From contig CM063288.1 of NCBI GenBank assembly GCA_032173965.1, forward strand, positions 13,434,501-13,498,500: a DNA stretch of 64,000 nucleotides. The letters run 5' to 3'. The notes under the pieces are model-generated. The model was not told where the DNA came from, searched no databases, and was given only the letters and a program-made list of their open reading frames with translations. The stretch is from Sitta carolinensis (lineage: Eukaryota > Chordata > Aves > Passeriformes > Sittidae). Below are positions 47,164-59,796 of the stretch, piece by piece (position 1 is the stretch's first letter; each line of letters opens with the position of its first letter). A program made the position numbers and the translations under genes.

Positions 47164-50100
47164 CCAAACTAGGTTTTGGGGTGTTTTTTTGAATATTTAA
47201 AAAAAGAGTGGAGCAGGAGAGAGAGAGAGACAAATGCTTTGGAAACTATTTTTATTCTGGCAGAGTTTTCACTGCTTGCTTAATTTGGTTCCCGGACTCT
47301 GTCCTCTTTTAATTCCCTTGTCATCCAGAATCTATTACTGGGAGCTAATGCCTTAATGGCACCATCTGGCATTATTTAATATGTATCACCATCTTATAAA
47401 TCATATTATAATTTATAATTAATCAAACAATTTGTATTTTTAATAATCATAAACTCTATTAGGAAAACCTGTATTTATTAATGCACCATACCATTGTGAA
47501 AATATTTATCACCAGTGGTTGTTCCTTTTCTCTCTTTCACTGCTTGAAGACAAAGGTTTCTATTGCAAAAGCAGGTATTACTTTAAATGCTTCTTAAAAC
47601 AAAGTACAGGAATTTTCCTGAAGTTTTGTAGTAATATGCCATCCCAAATATGAGATGTTTTAGAAAATTTTAGAAATTAGTTCAAATAGGCAGCTGAAAA
47701 TTTGGTTTCCACTTTACTCACTGTCTGTATCAGTCTTTATAGATGCTGGTCTGTGTTCTACATCATTGGGATCACCAGCAGGAATTCTCTCCTTCATTCT
47801 AAATGTCTCAAACTTACCCTATAATGTATCCAGCTATACTCAAGGACAAATATTTTTATGAATTAGATGCTGCCTATACTTATTCAATATTTTATCTTTT
47901 GTTCATCCCACCTCACAAAAAACAAATGCTGATTATCATTTCAGTAGGGGAAAATAAGATAGGGAGGTTTCACTAGAAAAAGAAGTATAATCCTCTTTTT
48001 TTTCAATGTAAGTTATCAGATAGGTACTAAATCAAGGGGTTTTAAAATTATCTTTTTATTCTGGGATGATTCAGTGGAGTTTTAACAGAAGAGCTTGAAA
48101 GAAAAGGCCAAAGATGAAAAATTACTAATATTTGCGTCATCCTTCACCACATTACAGCCTGAACCCTGGGTTCTGCAGCATCAAGGGCACAAGTAGTGCA
48201 CCAATGCACATAAACAAAATAACTAAAGATATCTGTGGCCTGAACACTCCACTGCTATAAAACTTCTGTCTAGGACAGTAAGATTCACCTGCTTCCACCC
48301 TCCATGAACTGCTCCTGTGGCTGCAAGAAAAAACAGGGCTTTTGTGAAGTTCATAAGAACTGCAGAAGTGGGAAAGGATCAGCAAGCATCTTGCAACAAA
48401 TCCTATAATCTTCCTATGTCAAAAAATCCCAGGGGAGGGGAGAGGAACAGGAAGAGAAAGACTGACTGGAGACATGCTTTAGCTCCCTCCTAATGGCACT
48501 AATTGGAGTGGACATATCACCTGCCCTATGTGTCACAAACCATGGATTTGACCCTGTGGGAAGCCACTCTAGGACTGAGTTTAGCACTAAATGCCTGCTG
48601 GCAGGCACAATTTGGAGGCAAAGTGATGAAAAGGAATGAAAAATGTGAGGAAGTGCTCTGAATCTAACCAATGTCCCCAGCCACACCAGGTCATATGCTG
48701 CTGGAGTCCAGGGACAGGAAAGGAGGTACCCTGCCAGCAGTCAGGGTGTCCATGTCACTTCAGCTGACTACTGACAAACAAGCACTGAAAAACCCCCAAA
48801 AACTGTACATTCCACTTTCTCACTCTAGACTCCAGACCTGTGCTTTTTATCTAAAAGTTCCTTCAAAACTCAAAATCTGTTTCAATGAGATATTCCTAAC
48901 CAGATTTTCAAAGAAGCAATATTCATTTACTTAAGGGTTTTGCATGGCAGAAAGACTTTATGGGGCCTTTAAAATGCACATTGGGTATACTAGCTTATAT
49001 TAATCTTAGAATTTCTCATTTTCACCCTTGTATAGATCTTTATTACTAAGATACACAAGAAACAGGAACTTCAAGGAGTGCTTAAAATGTATGTTCTTCT
49101 GCTGTTTCTTCACTGCATGCAAGCATAATCCTCTGCTTGTAATGTCACAGTTAGTGCTTGCAAAGAAAAGAGATTAATTTGTCAGAAACAGAGGATTACA
49201 CATTTAACAGGGGCACAGACAGGTGAACAGGGCATACCCTGGGAAGGCAGCTCCACCGTCATGCGGATCTAACCCACCAGGTCATTGGCTGGGATTATAC
49301 AACAGAAAAGTTGAGATAACTAGTGTAAAGAAAAAAACATGAGATCATGTTAGGCATTCCAGTATCATTTGGCTTTAAAAGCACACATTGAGGTTACTAT
49401 GATGAAAAGAGAAGTGATTAGAGAAAGCCAGGATCTCTGAGCTAATGCAGACCTAAGGCACCGTGTCCACACTGAGTGGTACTACACAAATATGACCTTT
49501 AAATTCCCTGTTCCATTTACTTGGTGTCTGGTGCTCTTCCCCACACTCTAAACCTTTGTGTTTGAATGCTCCCTTGGGAAGCAAATGTAACACATTAAGC
49601 AGGAGATGGTGTAAACGGACTCAGGTATAGTGAGGTAAATCCTCGCATTGTGGCCTGTATAATTCATGATGTATCCCATTCAGGATATTAAAGTGTTTGT
49701 GACACACTGAAGACTCATTATAGCCTTCCAGGAAGAAGAACTTGGAACGCTTAAGCCAAGCAGCCACACCATTTTTTACCAGGTGGACACATAATTAAGA
49801 CTCCAGAAGTCTTTGAGAGGAAGTGGATGAACTGGACCAGGAATTTGTGCACAGCAGAGCTGTGTAAAGTGAACTGCTAGCGACTCCTGTGCATTGGCTC
49901 TTCGATGCTCAGGCAGTGAGGGCAACAAACCAGACTTCAGGCTTTGTAGTGCAGCCAAAGAAAAGGACAACTCTCCCTTAGCTGGAATGTGGGCACTGGA
50001 AGCTAATTGCATTCAGCCTCTGGTGGAAAATCCACAGGTTGATGGAAAATTCTGCTGAGGGGTTTGGGATGTTTGAACTCTGAAAGAAAAATGCAGTGTG

Positions 50101-50464
50101 TCTTAAACTAAAAGCCATGCTTTAAACTTAGGATGACCACTGTGCTCACATGTAATAAATACTCACTTCAGTATTTAAATGGAGGCTCCTTTAATTTGGG
50201 AACTCACAAAGAACATGGCCTTATGAACCCCCAAACTTCCCAAGGAAGCTTTGCTCTGCAGTCCAAATATGTATTTAAAACCCCCTTTCCTTATGCAAAC
50301 TATCCAGTTTGGATAACTGGAGCACTTGACTTTGTTCAAATCTTGTGCATAAGTCTTTCATGAATTGGGATCTATAGGAATGTGTGCACTGCTGCTAACA
50401 ATGACAGAGTGTGTATGACTGCAGGAAGAGAATGTCTACAAACCTGCAGGTGAGCCTGCTGCTA
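47164..50464. other. Non-coding AT-rich stretch
   Basis: No recognisable gene. 47340-47510 is strongly AT-rich, with an ACCATCTGG E-box and many TAAT/ATTA motifs (for example around 47405-47430). It may be another non-coding regulatory element. A palindrome ACCTGCAGGT at 50442-50451 overlaps a donor-like CAG|GTGAG. Confidence 0.45.
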
Positions 50465-50756
50465 ATTTATTGCTGCTGGCACCACTTCCTTCCTTAAATA
50501 CTACAAAAATTTACTTTTCAAATACTCTTTGAGTAAATACATGTCTAAAGGGGAATATTTTATCAGATGGACATTTCAATGAAATATTTTATTTCTAAGG
50601 TAGGGCAAAAGGAAAGTAGCTGAGGAAATATGCTGATAATAAAATATATGGTCAAGGGAAGTACTTTCATAGCAGCCCCATGAATGACTTGCAGAAAAGT
50701 ATAAATTTTGTTTATAAATAAGCACATGGGGAATAACATTAATATATGTGCTTAAT
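50465..50756 (+). repeat. Diverged direct repeat, copy A
   Basis: This copy shares a colinear series of similar blocks with 52035-52322. Examples: ATCAGATGG (50562-50570), an AAATATTTTATTTCTAAG block (50582-50599), a GATAATAAAA block (about 50635-50644), ATAAATTTTGTTTATAAATA (50701-50720; 19 of 20 match copy B) and GAATAACATTAATAT (50731-50745; identical in copy B). The offset stays between about 1563 and 1572 bases, so the two are homologous and in the same orientation. It does not match a repeat family I know. It is either a local segmental duplication or two insertions of one unknown element. Confidence 0.7.
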
Positions 50757-52034
50757 TGAAACCTGCAAAGCCAGTGAGCTTTTTATCTCCTACATTTTAG
50801 CATCTTTTTTGTTCCTGTGAAAAAAATTGGGAAGGTGAGGGGGACTATGTGCAAAGGACATTGGTGAAAGAAATGAGACTGCCTGCTTTATGTTTACCCA
50901 TTTGCTGTCAGAAGCATGGGTCCAACTCTGTAGAAAAGCACCCAATGTGTGTATGCACAAGCAAGAGCAGGATCTCCTTGATGTTGTTCACAGGATTTGA
51001 ACCTTATGGAGAGCAGCAGCTTAGGGTGATGGCATTGAGGTGTTGTGTAAGAAATGCTGTGAGCTGGGGGAAGCTCTGAAGCCCACCAGAGAAAAGGTTC
51101 ATTAGGCCCTGTTCTATCTTCATGCAAGGAACTTCACATGCTGTGTTTTCTCAATTTAGTTTGAAGTGGGAAAAAGCAGTTTCATAATATGGCTGGGAGA
51201 ACAGCTGGCACCATGACTGTTCACTGATCTGGGTCTGGTCCAGACTGGCTTTTATTAATTTCTCCCACTTACTCTAATCAGGATTAGAGCAGTTTCTGTG
51301 ACAGAGCCAGGTGGTCTCAATCTCTCTGCATCTCCTGAGCCTCCATCAGCCCCTCTGGAGTGTGTGCCCCCTTCCTAGGCTGCACTCTGCACATCACCCA
51401 ACTGTCTCCTCCACCAGGAAGGGAAGCCCAGTTTCCCCCTTCTCCTGTGCCGAGTAGCAGCAGTGGGAAGCACAGATTACTCTGCTGGGAATCAAGACTG
51501 AGAGTGAAGGGAGAGGCAAGACAGGAAAGGAAACCTCGCTTCTACCAATTCTTACCAGTTCCTGCAATGGTGTGAAGAAACTATGACAAAAAACTGGCTA
51601 GCAGATCTTAAATAGCCTTTATGATTCAGCTTTGCACTTCTCTTATATGGTTTGCATGCCTTGAAAATTTGACTTTCCATTTTCTTTTTATTGTACTTGC
51701 AATGGTTTCTCTAGGGATAATTGCAAAATCCCTGGGGTTTTTTTTGGTGGGTTTTTTTTGTTTGTTTGTTTGTTTTTGTTTGTTTGTTTGTTTTTTAACT
51801 TAAAATAGTTGACATATCCTAAACCTTAACCTGATCTAACATTTATATGCTAGGTGAAAGTTAATACCAAAGCATTCATCTCTACCTGCCTTAAATTCTA
51901 AAGCAGTGTTGTGTTTAATAGAAACACAATTTTCGTGTTTCCAGTTTGTGTTGTAAATAAAATCTGCTTAATCACCCTAAGGAAGTGATTCCTTCCTTTC
52001 TCTTATATCTCACATAAACCTCTATCACCCTTAT
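50757..52034. other. Spacer between the direct repeats
   Basis: Includes a GC-richer patch at about 51300-51540 with open frames but no recognised product, and the (GTTT)n tract at 51734-51796. If the repeats arose by tandem duplication, part of this spacer belonged to the duplicated unit. I could not see a counterpart of it downstream of copy B. Confidence 0.45.
51734..51796. repeat. (GTTT)n / T-rich tract
   Basis: GGGG, T run, GGTGGG and T run lead into GTTT units and a final T run. On the minus strand it is an (AAAC)n tract with C runs, like those at 25920 and 38861. Confidence 0.9.
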
Positions 52035-52322
52035 GCTGTGGCACACTGTCTGAAAGTGTTATATGCCTTCACTCCTCCAATGCTACTTTGTAAATATATT
52101 CTGAAGCTAGCAGAAAAAATGTTTCATCAGATGGTCAGCCTGGTAAAATATTTTACTTCTAAGAGAGGATGAACATCAGGCTATGAAAGAAATACAGCTC
52201 TAATAAAAGACACAGGCAGTGAAAAGGCTGTGGTAAAATCAGCATAAATGTCACCCTTCCCCCCCCAACAGAATAAATTTTCTTTATAAATAAATACTGT
52301 GAGAATAACATTAATATCTTTA
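52035..52322 (+). repeat. Diverged direct repeat, copy B
   Basis: Partner of 50465-50756. Matching blocks lie at 52126-52134 (ATCAGATGG), 52146-52163 (AAATATTTTACTTCTAAG), about 52199-52208 (TCTAATAAAA), 52273-52292 (ATAAATTTTCTTTATAAATA) and 52303-52317 (GAATAACATTAATAT). Between blocks the copies differ by substitutions and small indels, including a C run at 52260-52266 that is absent from copy A. The divergence is large, so the duplication is old. Confidence 0.7.
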
Positions 52323-53425
52323 GCCGAGAGTGGGAAAGTGTAAGAACAGTAAAAAGTGCTCTTATATAAACATACTTTTCTCTTCTAGTGCAGGAGACAT
52401 GGGATGAGAGTTACAGTACTTATCTAATTCCAGCTTGTTCCATGGTGATTTTTCAAATGAGGCAGAGGATGGCCACTCTTAACTCGGGCAAGATGAGGCC
52501 AAATCTTGATTGCCATTTAGCAGGGCTCCTACTGACCTAGTGCATGCTACCATCCTGTTTTGTGCCATCTTTAGACCCTCATTTGCCCCCTGACTCTGTC
52601 TTGTTTGTCAAGAGTGTTTGCAATTTAGGGCCTTAATTAAACCTGTGCACAGCACCTCTCCCACCAAGAACTTCCAGGAGCTGCAAATCACAAATCAAAG
52701 TGAAGGGTATTTGCACTCTGTATTACCTTGGATGCTGAAACTGAACCTGAGACAACTGGAGAATATTATCAATATGTTTTTTTAAGTGTTGGGGTTTTCT
52801 TTAAAGTTATTTTTAAAGTTTTTACAGCTAACAAACATGCCATTAACAGAGTAGGACAGGATCTTTATTAAGTGGGAAAGAGAATTAATATAAACAAGGT
52901 TGATAAGATGAAAATACAACAGAAAAGCAAGTATCAGACAATACTTATATCTACTAGCAAACAAAATTACATCCTCAGCTCTAATAAGACTGGTGATGGT
53001 CTCAGATGGGAAGATATTTGTAGAACACCCTGAAGTAAAAAGAATCTAGTCCTTGCTGCTACTAAAAGATAAGGAAAGGGAAAAAAGAAGAAAAGCTGAA
53101 AAGCTGGACAAAGAACTATGAAGAGAGTCTTGCTGTCTAGCCTGGTTGCTATATAAATTTCTTTGTTGGATAGGGAAATTAGGGTATCTTTCAAGACTGG
53201 GAAGACCTTCATTCTATTCCCGGATGAAATCTTAAACTCTCCTGCCACTCTGAAAAAAATTAACTGCGTTCAGATTTTTAACCGTACCTCAGATTACTAA
53301 CACTGATTTTAAGAAAATATTGACTTAAAAAAAAAAGATAAAAATAAAATGAAATTAAAATTGCTGAAGCAAACAGAGTGGAATAACAATCAAATTAGAA
53401 TGAACAACCACATAAACAAAAAATA
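52323..53425. other. Non-coding stretch
   Basis: No recognisable gene or repeat family. AT-rich with A-rich runs near 53330. Confidence 0.5.
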
Positions 53426-53449
53426 ACTGCAAGCAATTTTGCTTGCAGT
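53426..53449. repeat. Near-perfect 24-nt palindrome
   Basis: ACTGCAAGCAA (53426-53436) and TTGCTTGCAGT (53439-53449) pair over eleven base pairs with only two bases (TT) between them. The DNA could extrude as a cruciform. The sequence is not simple AT palindrome DNA, which makes it less trivial. No protein-binding site or mobile-element end is recognised. Confidence 0.85.
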
Positions 53450-56400
53450 GTTTAAAAAAGAAAGGGAAAAAAAATAGGGAAGTATTTTTCTTCTCCAAAA
53501 GAAGAAAACAAGGATTGAGGATTACAGGATTATATAGTTTTCACACTCTTTTCTGTCTTCTGATCTTCTGCATTTTAGTCCTGCACTGCAGGACCACAGA
53601 CAAAATCCAATACCGGGATCCCAAAGGATGGATACCAGGATGGAGGGGCTGGTGTATAGCAAATATATAAATCTCAGGTTCAGTGAAGCTGTTTATTAGA
53701 TCTTGCCTGTGGTCCAGCCACACTAACTCAAAACTTCACACAGACAAACCCTCTTCTGCAGCGTCCTGGCTTTTCTTCTGAACCAACTTCTCAGCACAGA
53801 TCAGTGAGAATGGAAAGGAGGCAAAGTAGGGAAGGTATTACAGTAACAGAGGACACACGGGAGAAGCTATGGTTAAAGAGAGATTGGGAAGCTTCTTTTT
53901 CTGAAATAATTCCTCATACTGTATGATCATTCCTTCTCCCCCAGTATCTTTTACTCACATAGTTTGTCTCACTAAAACAATGACAAAATAATCCTTCACA
54001 TGAAAAAACTTTTTAAGAACTGTATCCACTAAAGCTTGCCTGGCCTGGTAATTCCTCAGGTGCTTTGTAACTGCATTTGCATTAGTGACTTCCCATTTGC
54101 ATTTTAGTTTTCATCTACACCTGTGTAAATCTGAGGATTTGAAGCTAATGCTTAAGAAAGAAATACAAATAGTTCTTTTAAGATCATTATGATTTGTCTG
54201 AGGTTTTAGTATTTTTATCCTGTAGAATTCATAGAGGGTAAATTTATACAGAAGATTCTGGTCTTGCCTCATCATGGAGTGGAAATTTCTGGTTTCTCAT
54301 TGCTAGGAAAAAAAGCAACTGTCTTTTTCCTTTTTACATATAATAAGAGTTATATTCCCCCTGCTCATCCCCACAAAAGATTTAACAAGTCTGCCTAAGG
54401 CAGACTATTTGGCCTTGAAATAGTCATGTTTTATAGAGTAGATGGGAAGAACAGAATCCTATATGAGAAAGTTTTTAGCAAACAGCACTGTTGAGACATT
54501 TAGACAAGCTTCACCCTTAGCAAAGAGACAAAAATGCGACCAGCACAAGTCAAAAGCAAGGAATTTACACTGAACAGTGTTTCACTGTTTTCTTCTTGCT
54601 CCCTTTCTATCAGATAACAAAATAAAGGAAAAAAATCAGAAAAGGAAAGAAAAAAACTCAAAAAATTTAACTCCTGCTCCTCCTGTTGTCAAATGTGCTT
54701 GTTTACACTCACAGCACAGAAGCTGGGGGTTCTGAGTGACCATTAAACTTTGCATAAATCCTTTGGTGGCATCTGTTTATATGGTCCATGCTGGAGAGAA
54801 AGCCAGCAATGCAAGCTAATATTTAAGCAATGTTTTAATGGGATATGCAACAAGGAGCAGCCAACTGCAGAGCAGAAGAAATGGGTGATCTCAAATAGTT
54901 TCAGAGGTAAAACATGGGAAGTTCACAGTGTGCTAATCACAGCATTACTTTGTGTTCCAGTGCATGGTTTAATGATGGTAAATAGTCTCGACATGTATCC
55001 TTCTCTACCTTCTAATATTAGTAATAATAATATTTACTTATCTATCCTTAGATATCTGCTTTCTTGGCAATGGAAGCTGCTTTAAGTTCCCTGTGCTGGT
55101 ATAAGCACACACTACAGCTTCAGTTCTCCACATCACAAAGTTTTGTCTTTGAAGAACAGTTCAGTCATCATTCTTGCCCCACTTGATATACTCAAATGCA
55201 AAGACTCTGAGAGTTACTAATCCAGGAACACGTAGCCCTAAACCATAGTCCTGTTTCTGTCTGTGGCCACATGGCAAACACTAATTATTGCAAAATATTG
55301 AAAGAGTCAATAACTTTAAAATATGACCTTTTCCTGAATGTTTGCCTTAAAAAATATTTTCATAAATAATTACTTTTGAAAAATAAGAACAGTATTTCCA
55401 AATCTTATTTTCCAAAGCAGTGGTGTTACTTGCAAACAGATCAAATTCTGTGTAGAAGAGCCAGGACATGCAACAGGCACATGGATCCTTTACTACAGAG
55501 AAATGATTGATATGAACTTCTGGGTTTTTGTGCATTCTCAGTACTTTTCAGGGATGCACAGTTTGCTCATGCCTTCACAGTATCCCAGACAGGCTCAATT
55601 TTCAATACTTTCTGCTGGGACAAAGATGTTCCTCTGAATTTTTCCATGTTGTTACACTCCCTCAGGATGTCAAACGAGGACAAATAGCTCAGCTCTGGAT
55701 TTCCAAACAACCAGGGGAAAATATAGCAATGCCAGTTTAAAACAGTTTTTCTTAGAGCAATGGATTTTCCACATCATCTGTTCTCAAGCTGTTAACCTAA
55801 GGACACACTTGGTTCCACTCTAGCTACAGCATAGAAGAGACCCAGACTGGGAAGACACTGATCTCTCTGTCAAACCCAGTGCCATAGATGGGGATGCCAT
55901 CCCCCACCTGATGAGCCCTGGAGAGCTATCCCTCTGACACTCTTCACAGGGGAATATGACATCGCCTGCCCGCCCCGATCCAATGATTTTGTGGCCCGGT
56001 CATTCATTTCCTCCACATCTTTTGTTCACAGAGGTGTACTGAGACACAAATAGTGTTCAGATATGGGTGGCCACACCTTCCAAGATTCTATTTGCTTGTC
56101 TTTCTGTAACTCCCTGATAAGATTTTATTGGGAGGTGTCTGCTGTCAGCTGCCTACAGAGCCAGCATAAATCAGTTGCTAAGCCACATCATGCTTACAAC
56201 TATTGTGCCAAACTGAACCCTGGTGTAAGCACAGGCAGCTTGCAGCTGTGGCTGGCTGGGATCCATTGAGCCCAGAGAGAAACATTTGTTATACTCCCAG
56301 AGACCCTTTATACAGTTATCTTAGTAAAGACTACCAGAGTAGTTTACAGGAGGTGTAAACCAGCACATTTTCACTGCTGTCAGTGGTTCTATATTGGCAG

Positions 56401-59400
56401 AATTCTTTCTTCCTTTTTATCTCTGATCATATCTGCATTTCTGATCCTGTATTTCCTACTTAGTTACATCGCTGATGCCTGTTGTCAGGCTTTCTATATC
56501 AAAACCAGACTACTTTTTGCAAAGGTTTTACACATAAGGTGAACATAAGCATTACACTAGGGTGGAACTGAGTCCATCGAGTTCAGCCTTCCGGTTCTAC
56601 CAGGGGTCTAGAGCTAATTGAGAAATGTAATAATGAGGACATATTGAGAACAATTTTTTCTCAGTGCAGTTTCCTAATTTATTATAATTAGTGGTACAGA
56701 GACATCTGGAGTTGGAAGTAACAACCAGGCTACTATTAAGAGACATGAATTTATCTAACCCTTCAGTGAACCTGTTTGTATTTTGACACTATTAAAAAAA
56801 ATATTTTTTTCTTGTTTCTGACAGTAAGAAACCTTACACAGGGTTGGCATTGATGCTGGGTTTCTTTGCTTCAGTCTTTAACAACGTGAAGCTTCAGGAG
56901 ATTAAAAATAGCCCTGATACTTTGAAATGAGTTCCAGAAAGGGGAAATGAAAGAAGTTGAAATGAATGAAGGTTTTATTGGTTTTTCTCCTCATGCTTTT
57001 GCATTTAATTTACTGGAAGTAAATGAAAGTTGTTGGTGCATAGGGCTATGTAGTACAAAACTGATGGGAATGTCATTTCCCTTCACCACACTGGAACCGT
57101 TCCCCTCAAGATGCTTATCCATGACAACTATTTAAGGCTTCTCTGTACCTTTGTCCACCTGCAAAGATGCTTCAAAAGCCAAGCCCAGAATTCTACACAG
57201 CTTTTAGGTAGTTCCCTTTTATCAGCAATAAGTAATAATGAATTACAAGCCAAAAGGGACTATCTGTGAGACAAAGCTTCATTAAACCTGCTGAAAGCAT
57301 TGCTATACACCAATTGTCTATTGTTTTTCTAGTAGCAGCTGGCTCCAGATGCATTCTCAAATGTTACACATTAATCCAGGTCCTTTCTGAACCTAAAATT
57401 TTTTTGTCTTGCCCTACTAATCATATGACAAGGTTTAGATCAGTGTTTTCTTCTTGACCTGCACAGAAAAGTCTTTGAAAAATGACGGGCATCAAAACGG
57501 TACCAGGTATTCCAGTCATGCAATTTGTTTTTTTCTGGTATGTGTTCATTAAATTGGCTCTCTGTGAAGTCAGGTTATGGTTTTAATGGCCTCCTTTGAT
57601 ATTCAAATTTTTACTGAACATTCACTCCCTCTTGCTTGGTTGGAAAGCTGCATTATTTCTTCATCTTCATCAGGGCCTTCTGGTGGCTCCCACACATATT
57701 CGCAAATCCCTGGGTGGTCAAACTTTATTTTGTTCCTTTTTCACATGCAGCTAACCTTTGAAAATAATTTCCAAGGGCTATTCTGAATAGCAGGATCCCA
57801 GCTGGAGTTTTTTTAGGTTGTGACATAAGATTTATCTTTAACACACATTCTGATTTTCTTTGCTTTTCCTTTTCTTTGATAAGAATTTTTTTTTTTCCTC
57901 TGGTGTTTCGTTTTGTATAACACTGTGCTTTTTGTGACCACATACCATTTTCAAAGGCTTACAAGTAAATTACTGTAAGCAGTGCCTTGCTATTGTGCGC
58001 AGTTATTCTTTGGTGAGGGAGGATGTATGCCAGCTGATAAAAATGAGAAAAGATAAAAAGAGTTCAGCATCTAATCTGCCCCATGGTTGAAATAGAAGCA
58101 TGTTTTCCTGAAAAACACTAAATGTTCACAGTATTTGGTGCAAGTGAATGTGGTGAGCAGTTGCTGTATAAGACTCCAGAGCCAAAGGGCTTTTAGCTGG
58201 GGATATGAGGAGTGACAGGACCTTGCTGTTCTGGCCCTAGGGAATCCTTCTTTAAGCAGCCCTCGAAAACAAGGCTTGGGTAATTTACTGCAATACATGG
58301 AATTATTGGGGTTTTATCTGATACCGCTGATGTCAGTGAGGGTTTCAGTCAGGTCAATGAAATGATAGCCAGGGCTTTGCAAAAATTATTGCAAATTATA
58401 TTTATTCAGGGTTATGGGCAGAGAAACAGAAGATAAAATGGACAGCTAGGTAATGGTATGATACCACATCAGGTGTTGGAGTGAAAAGGTGAAGAGGCTG
58501 GTCTTGCTTAACAGCTCACATATGTGGTGGTGAGAAGGACTGATTTATACATTTGTTCACAGCTCTTTCATTAATATGGCCTCTCAGGTTAATGTATTGT
58601 CCTGGAAGAATTTTTCAACACTTATTTTATTTTTCATTTTTTTGATAACAATTTTTATGGAGAGAAGAACTGCAGCCTGTCTCAAGTCACCAAGGACACA
58701 ATGAAAGCCTCCTTAGCACTGCATAAAACAGCAGCAGAACACAATGTCTAGTGGGGTCTAGCTGATGTTGACTGGACACTTACTTTGTGTTGACAGGCTT
58801 TTATTTAAATAATAAATAGCCTATTCATCTAGCAATTCAGCTCCTAACTTTTACCTCAAAAGTAGAAACAGAAGTGCCTAATATTCATAATCTTGGCACT
58901 CACATGAACCCAGGTCCATGTAGATCTGAGTGGTAAAACAGTATGGTTTAGTCTACTATCGAAAATAATATTAGCTGCATATGAGGTGTGACCAACAGAA
59001 ATAGTCACCAGAAAAAGAATCCATTAAACTCACTTTTGTAAAAGGACTCAGTCCATCCTTTAAATATACACCACTATAGAAAAACTGATTCCATTTTGCT
59101 GGCTTCAGCAGAGACTTCTAATCTACATAGCAAAACATGAAGACACCTTTAACTACTGACCTACCCTGTCATGTGAGGGACCATGCCTTTAACAGCTATT
59201 GCATGAAAAAAAATATTCTGTTTCTACTCTGTGTCAAACACAAAAAGTATCTTTTCAAAGAAACATATGAAGAAAAGAAAAATAGACAGGAAGCAATTAA
59301 CTCAGTAAAACATGAGATCAATGGACTTTGAACACAACGAATGTATCACTAAGACCCACAGATTATCTGCTCACATCCTAATGATACAGCAAACAAGGGG

Positions 59401-59414
59401 GATTTCTAAATAGA

Positions 59415-59415
<1 letters not shown>
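53450..59415. other. Long non-coding stretch
   Basis: About 6 kb without a recognisable gene. Minor items: a small CpG/GC patch near 55940-55995; a near-palindrome GGGGATG-C-CATCCCC (55890-55904); and TGGTAT-G-ATACCA (58454-58466). Open frames are short. Confidence 0.5.

Positions 59416-59469
<54 letters not shown>
59416..59469. repeat. (TG)n dinucleotide repeat
   Basis: About 26 uninterrupted TG units. Long alternating purine-pyrimidine tracts of this kind can adopt Z-DNA and are highly variable in length. The minus-strand open frame over it (a Thr-His run) is an artefact. Confidence 0.97.
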
Positions 59470-59471
<2 letters not shown>

Positions 59472-59763
59472 ACATATGCACTGTCTTTGTGAGACCTCAT
59501 GGGGAGAGGTAATAATTTGTAGAAGGGAAATGATCTTGTGAGACCAGTCTGCCCATGCATAGCTAACAAATGTCAGACACTACTAAAAAATTGGGACATA
59601 TAAGCATCATAAGTTAGCCCAGCAGAAAGCTTATCTTCTGCTGAGAGAGATTCTAGACAACTAAGGCCAGCACAACCTGCTCACTGCTCCCAGTGGTAGA
59701 AAAAAAACAACACTATCCTTCCCCCCAGAAAATAAACAAAGCAAAAAATCAAAAACAACCCAA
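59470..59763. other. Non-coding stretch
   Basis: Nothing recognisable between the TG repeat and the A-rich tract. Confidence 0.5.
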
Positions 59764-59796
59764 AAGAAAAAAAAAAAAAAAGAAAAAAAAAGAAAT
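59764..59796 (+). repeat. A-rich run
   Basis: Two A runs separated by single G bases, preceded by AAATC/CAAAAC-type sequence from about 59697. No AATAAA and no coding remnant upstream. Confidence 0.85.

Noticed and set aside
50420..50451. Possible 25-nt micro-exon between tgactgcag and cag|gtgag
   Set aside because: No pyrimidine tract before the acceptor, and nothing else supports an exon.
56560..56620. Wording similar to a CR1 3' end ('tccatcgagttcagcc')
   Set aside because: Too short and too diverged, with no adjoining CR1 blocks.
59378..59569. Thr-His repeat open frame on the minus strand
   Set aside because: Direct product of the (TG)n repeat.
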